From: Nymphaea colorata
Taxonomy: Eukaryota; Streptophyta; Magnoliopsida; Nymphaeales; Nymphaeaceae
NCBI RefSeq assembly: GCF_008831285.2
Contig: NC_045140.1
Coordinates: 21,388,370-21,452,369 of the forward strand
Direction: 5' to 3'
Length of the DNA stretch: 64,000 nucleotides
Shown here: in pieces, positions 61,092 to 64,000 of the stretch
Layout: every line of letters starts with the position of its first letter
How positions within the stretch are numbered: the stretch's first letter is position 1
Notes under the pieces: generated by a model
The model's input: the letters and a program-made list of their open reading frames with translations, nothing else
Databases searched by the model: none
Told to the model about the DNA's origin: nothing
Program-made: the position numbers and the translations under genes

Positions 61092-64000
61092 ATACTAGAA
61101 ACCCCATGGATGTGCAACTTCAGTGCTTTCTCAAGAACCCCAGCAGATCAACGCCAAACTCGCCTCGCCACGAGTCGATGTTTCCACCTTTTCTCGGTAA
61201 GCAACATCGCCATAAAGTCCCTCCCTCGTTCTCCACCCACGCTCTTTCGTGGGAAATAATACTCTTACATTTTAGACTTTTCCAATCCATCTTAAAATTG
61301 ATATTTTATTTAAGTACGTGGGTTTTCGGAATTTGTTTTAGTAATAGCTCTCCATAATTTGGGTTAGACATCATAAAAACTTCAGCATCTTCAAGGTGGT
61401 CTTACGAAATGGACTCAGGGAAGTTGCTCAAGCACAAAGTAGCTTCCCGGTTGATAGTTGATACAGTTGGAGATTGGTCGATAGGCGATAATGGCCTTTC
61501 GCCCAGCCGGGACATTTGGTTTGCCAGCCGCGTTAGGTTTCAATCCCTTATATATGAACAGTTTCATGTGTGGTCATCTGATCTTGTCTTTTCGTTCGTG
61601 CCAAATATTTGTGCATATTAATCAATAACCTGAGCAAACGGAACTGTTCAAGAGGATTCTTCTTGTCGCTGCCAGACTGCATTCCTTGTTGCTTTATATC
61701 GATATTAGTAATTGGCGTTCCTTCAGAGAACCCAAAAAAAAAAAAGAGGGAAAAGTGAAAAGGCATTCCCTGCGAAGAACGATATCTGGGAAACAAGGAC
61801 ATTTGGTTTTGGGAACTGGCAGCATTATTTTCAAAAACTTAAAAGAGAATCCAACCACCTCCCCTTCTATTTCATTACGTATGAGCTCCTCTGCAGTCTG
61901 AGACTCTTGTCCCTCTCCGTAACCCCTCCCGCCAAAAAGAAGAAAACAACCAGCAAAGGTGAATAGGAGGAAGTCAAGAACTCAAAAGTGCAAGTTTCTT
62001 TTCCCCAAACTTTTTTGGTGTCTCATATGCAGTATTTTTCTTGACAAACGCGTTACATTTCGTCCCATCAGCTTACTTAATTTTCCTTAAGTCTGATTTG
62101 CAATGAATCTCTCTCTCTCTCTCGCTCTTCCTTGTTCCCTTCCCTGCCAACAAGCGTTTCCATCTAAAATCACCTGAAGGCACTGAGGCCAGCCTACACA
62201 GAAGAAGGAAGAAGCGGCACCTTTAATCACTGAGGGGAACCCTTCCCTTATTGTCTTTCTATTTCTGCCCCATTAATGGCACCCCTGGACCGTGGATCAT
62301 GCGCACATTAATGTGATCTCTCCTTCTGACAGCTTCTTTCTTCGTCTTCTGTAAGACCGCCCTGCTGAGCACGACACACATGGCAGCCTACCGATACAAG
62401 TCCCTCTTTGTTCAATGGGATGAGGTTTAAGCTTTTCTATATGTGCACCTCGACCTCGAGAAACGAAGATGAAAGCCTACAGTAACAGATTGGGATATTA
62501 TCATACACCCAGAACACAGACTCTCCTGAACACGCGCATTCAAAATAACATCTTTCATGTTTCCGACTGCGCCCGAGTGCATGCCTCTGTAAAGGCAGTT
62601 TTAGTAAAAGATTACTAAAAATGCATTATCTTTTTTTCTGTTTCGTACTCTATGAGCAATTGTTTCCTCACCTCAATATGTTCTATTTTCTTTCATCGAA
62701 TGCAGCAACATCCACCGCAACAATCTCTCTTTCCCAGCTGTGGTGCCGGAGTTAACCAAGTACGTTTGCACTGTTTATAGAAGGCCCTGAGCACCCCCGG
62801 GACATTATAGGTGAGCCACATTGCTTTATCCTCTTGAATTTCAGCTTGTTATCTGACGAAATAAGGGCTAAAATGAGTTGCTCAAGTATTCGGTGTTTCC
62901 CTGTGGTTTCTCGACTCTCAGATGGAACGGATGTTTCCTATTCGTTTTTCATAAGATGTGTTAATAAAATCTTGTGAGTTTGGGGTATTAAAAAAGACGA
63001 CGACTGTTTTGCTCTATGTAACAGACAAACACTACATGTAATTGAATAAAGCTGCTGTCTGTAAGTATTTATTTGCAAGAACTATGCAATGCAGTGAATT
63101 TAAGGAACTCAGAAAGAAGCCTATATTTTACTTCCGTAAAATGTCATTTGACAGATCTACTTTCATTTGGGGAATCAGAAGTCGAGTAATCCATTCAAAG
63201 GATCATCATGGTCTGTTGTCATAGACACCGGCATCCTGAGATAAATCAATGATTAGTTTCTGAAAATTGCGTGAGTCAGTTTTCTTTTCTGCTTCGTTGG
63301 AAGAGAGGCCGTGAGAACAATTCTATACTAATAACATCCCAGCAATTGGGGAATTGAACCTTGAAGTTGTGTAAGTGCATTTAAGCTTCAGAAAACTTCA
63401 TTTAATCGGCTTGGCATTGCAGCAAGAAGACTGAATAATTTTCTACTTCTTAGAAGCATGGATTTTCTTTGCAGAGTTACTCGTAATTATGGTGTAGCTG
63501 GTTAGTCAATTTGATGTGCAAGCGGATGACGTAAAAGTATTTTTGCAAGACTGAACTTCGTTACAGTCTTCGACGGATACCATAGTTGTTCAAAATGTAG
63601 AAGGCGGAACTGTTAATCGAAGGAGAATGAGAGCACATAAGTGAAATCCCTTATTTACCTTGCTGATCAATGGCTAATGATTCTTACTAAGACTTGAAGG
63701 AAGAAAAAACCCACATTTTCCGGTGAAAGGGAAGGGAATGGTAAAATTTTTCAGAAGTCCAAGCTGTGGTGAACATTGTTTGTTGGAGAAAAGAGAACTA
63801 ATGCATGAACAGGAAATGGGAAAATAGAAACAAGAGTAAGAAAATAACCAATAGCCATCGGAGGAGAACGAGAAAAAGAAAATAGATGAAGAAATAGAAA
63901 AGGATCAGCTAATACAATTCAATAGTTTGCTTGTCCATCTGAGGAGATATCTAACATTAGCTTCTTGGTTATATAAGATGTGTTGCTGTGCACATTTCAA
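61092..64000. other. LBD 3' region and intergenic DNA to the window edge
   Basis: The 3' UTR of the LBD gene presumably occupies the first few hundred bases. A (CT)n run lies at 62108-62122. Frames are short (84 codons at most) and without motifs. No RNA gene, transposon or further exon was recognised up to 64000. Confidence 0.45.

Noticed and set aside
1..64000. CRISPR arrays, bacterial-type operons or a viral insertion
   Set aside because: No regularly spaced direct repeats of CRISPR size, no ribosome-binding-site-led gene clusters and no viral gene were seen; the content is typical plant nuclear DNA.

Overview
The window is nuclear DNA of a flowering plant. Every recognisable gene belongs to a land-plant family, most are split by GT-AG introns, and the spaces between them are AT-rich and hold decayed plant-type repeats. 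I cannot name the species or the order. Exons below were joined by hand from splice consensus, reading phase and family knowledge; no alignment was run.

Six protein genes are supported. On the + strand: the 3' end of a KIN-12 phragmoplast kinesin (992-3207, entering from the left edge), a Dof zinc-finger transcription factor (11436-12422), and a class I LOB-domain (AS2-like) regulator (59995-61091) behind a long GA-rich leader and a TATA box. On the - strand: an SKU5-similar (SKS) multicopper-oxidase-like secreted protein (16684-20956, 8 coding exons, 539 aa), a MEKK-type MAP kinase kinase kinase of the MAPKKK3/5-YODA group (26315-33031, 11 exons, 723 aa), and a probable mitochondrial bL25-family ribosomal protein (41734-44557, 3 exons, 233 aa). 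All the multi-exon models close in frame.

The spaces hold mostly non-coding DNA: 3.4-11.4 kb, 12.4-16.7 kb, 22.5-26.3 kb, 33.1-41.7 kb, 44.6-58.7 kb and 61.1-64 kb. They contain MITE-like elements (two related copies near 14.9 and 15.8 kb; hAT-like ends near 14.5 and 45.2 kb), a diverged AT-rich dispersed repeat (37.1 and 50.5 kb), a copia-like LTR followed by a tandem array with Met-tRNA primer-site-like motifs (53.6-54.9 kb), and microsatellites. GC-rich islands mark the probable 5' ends of the SKS, MAPKKK, bL25 and LBD genes. Others at about 8.0-8.6, 48.4-49.0 and 51.5-52.0 kb have no recognised gene.

The six genes form no operon-like or pathway unit. KIN-12, a MAPKKK, an LBD factor, a Dof factor and a wall-associated SKS protein all touch cell division, growth or development, but their adjacency is ordinary plant gene order. 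I found no convincing new multi-gene system. The most useful second looks are the modular LBD leader with its 7-base first coding exon, the LTR/TRIM-like array, recent tandem duplications inside introns, and an unassigned open frame at 25.2 kb.
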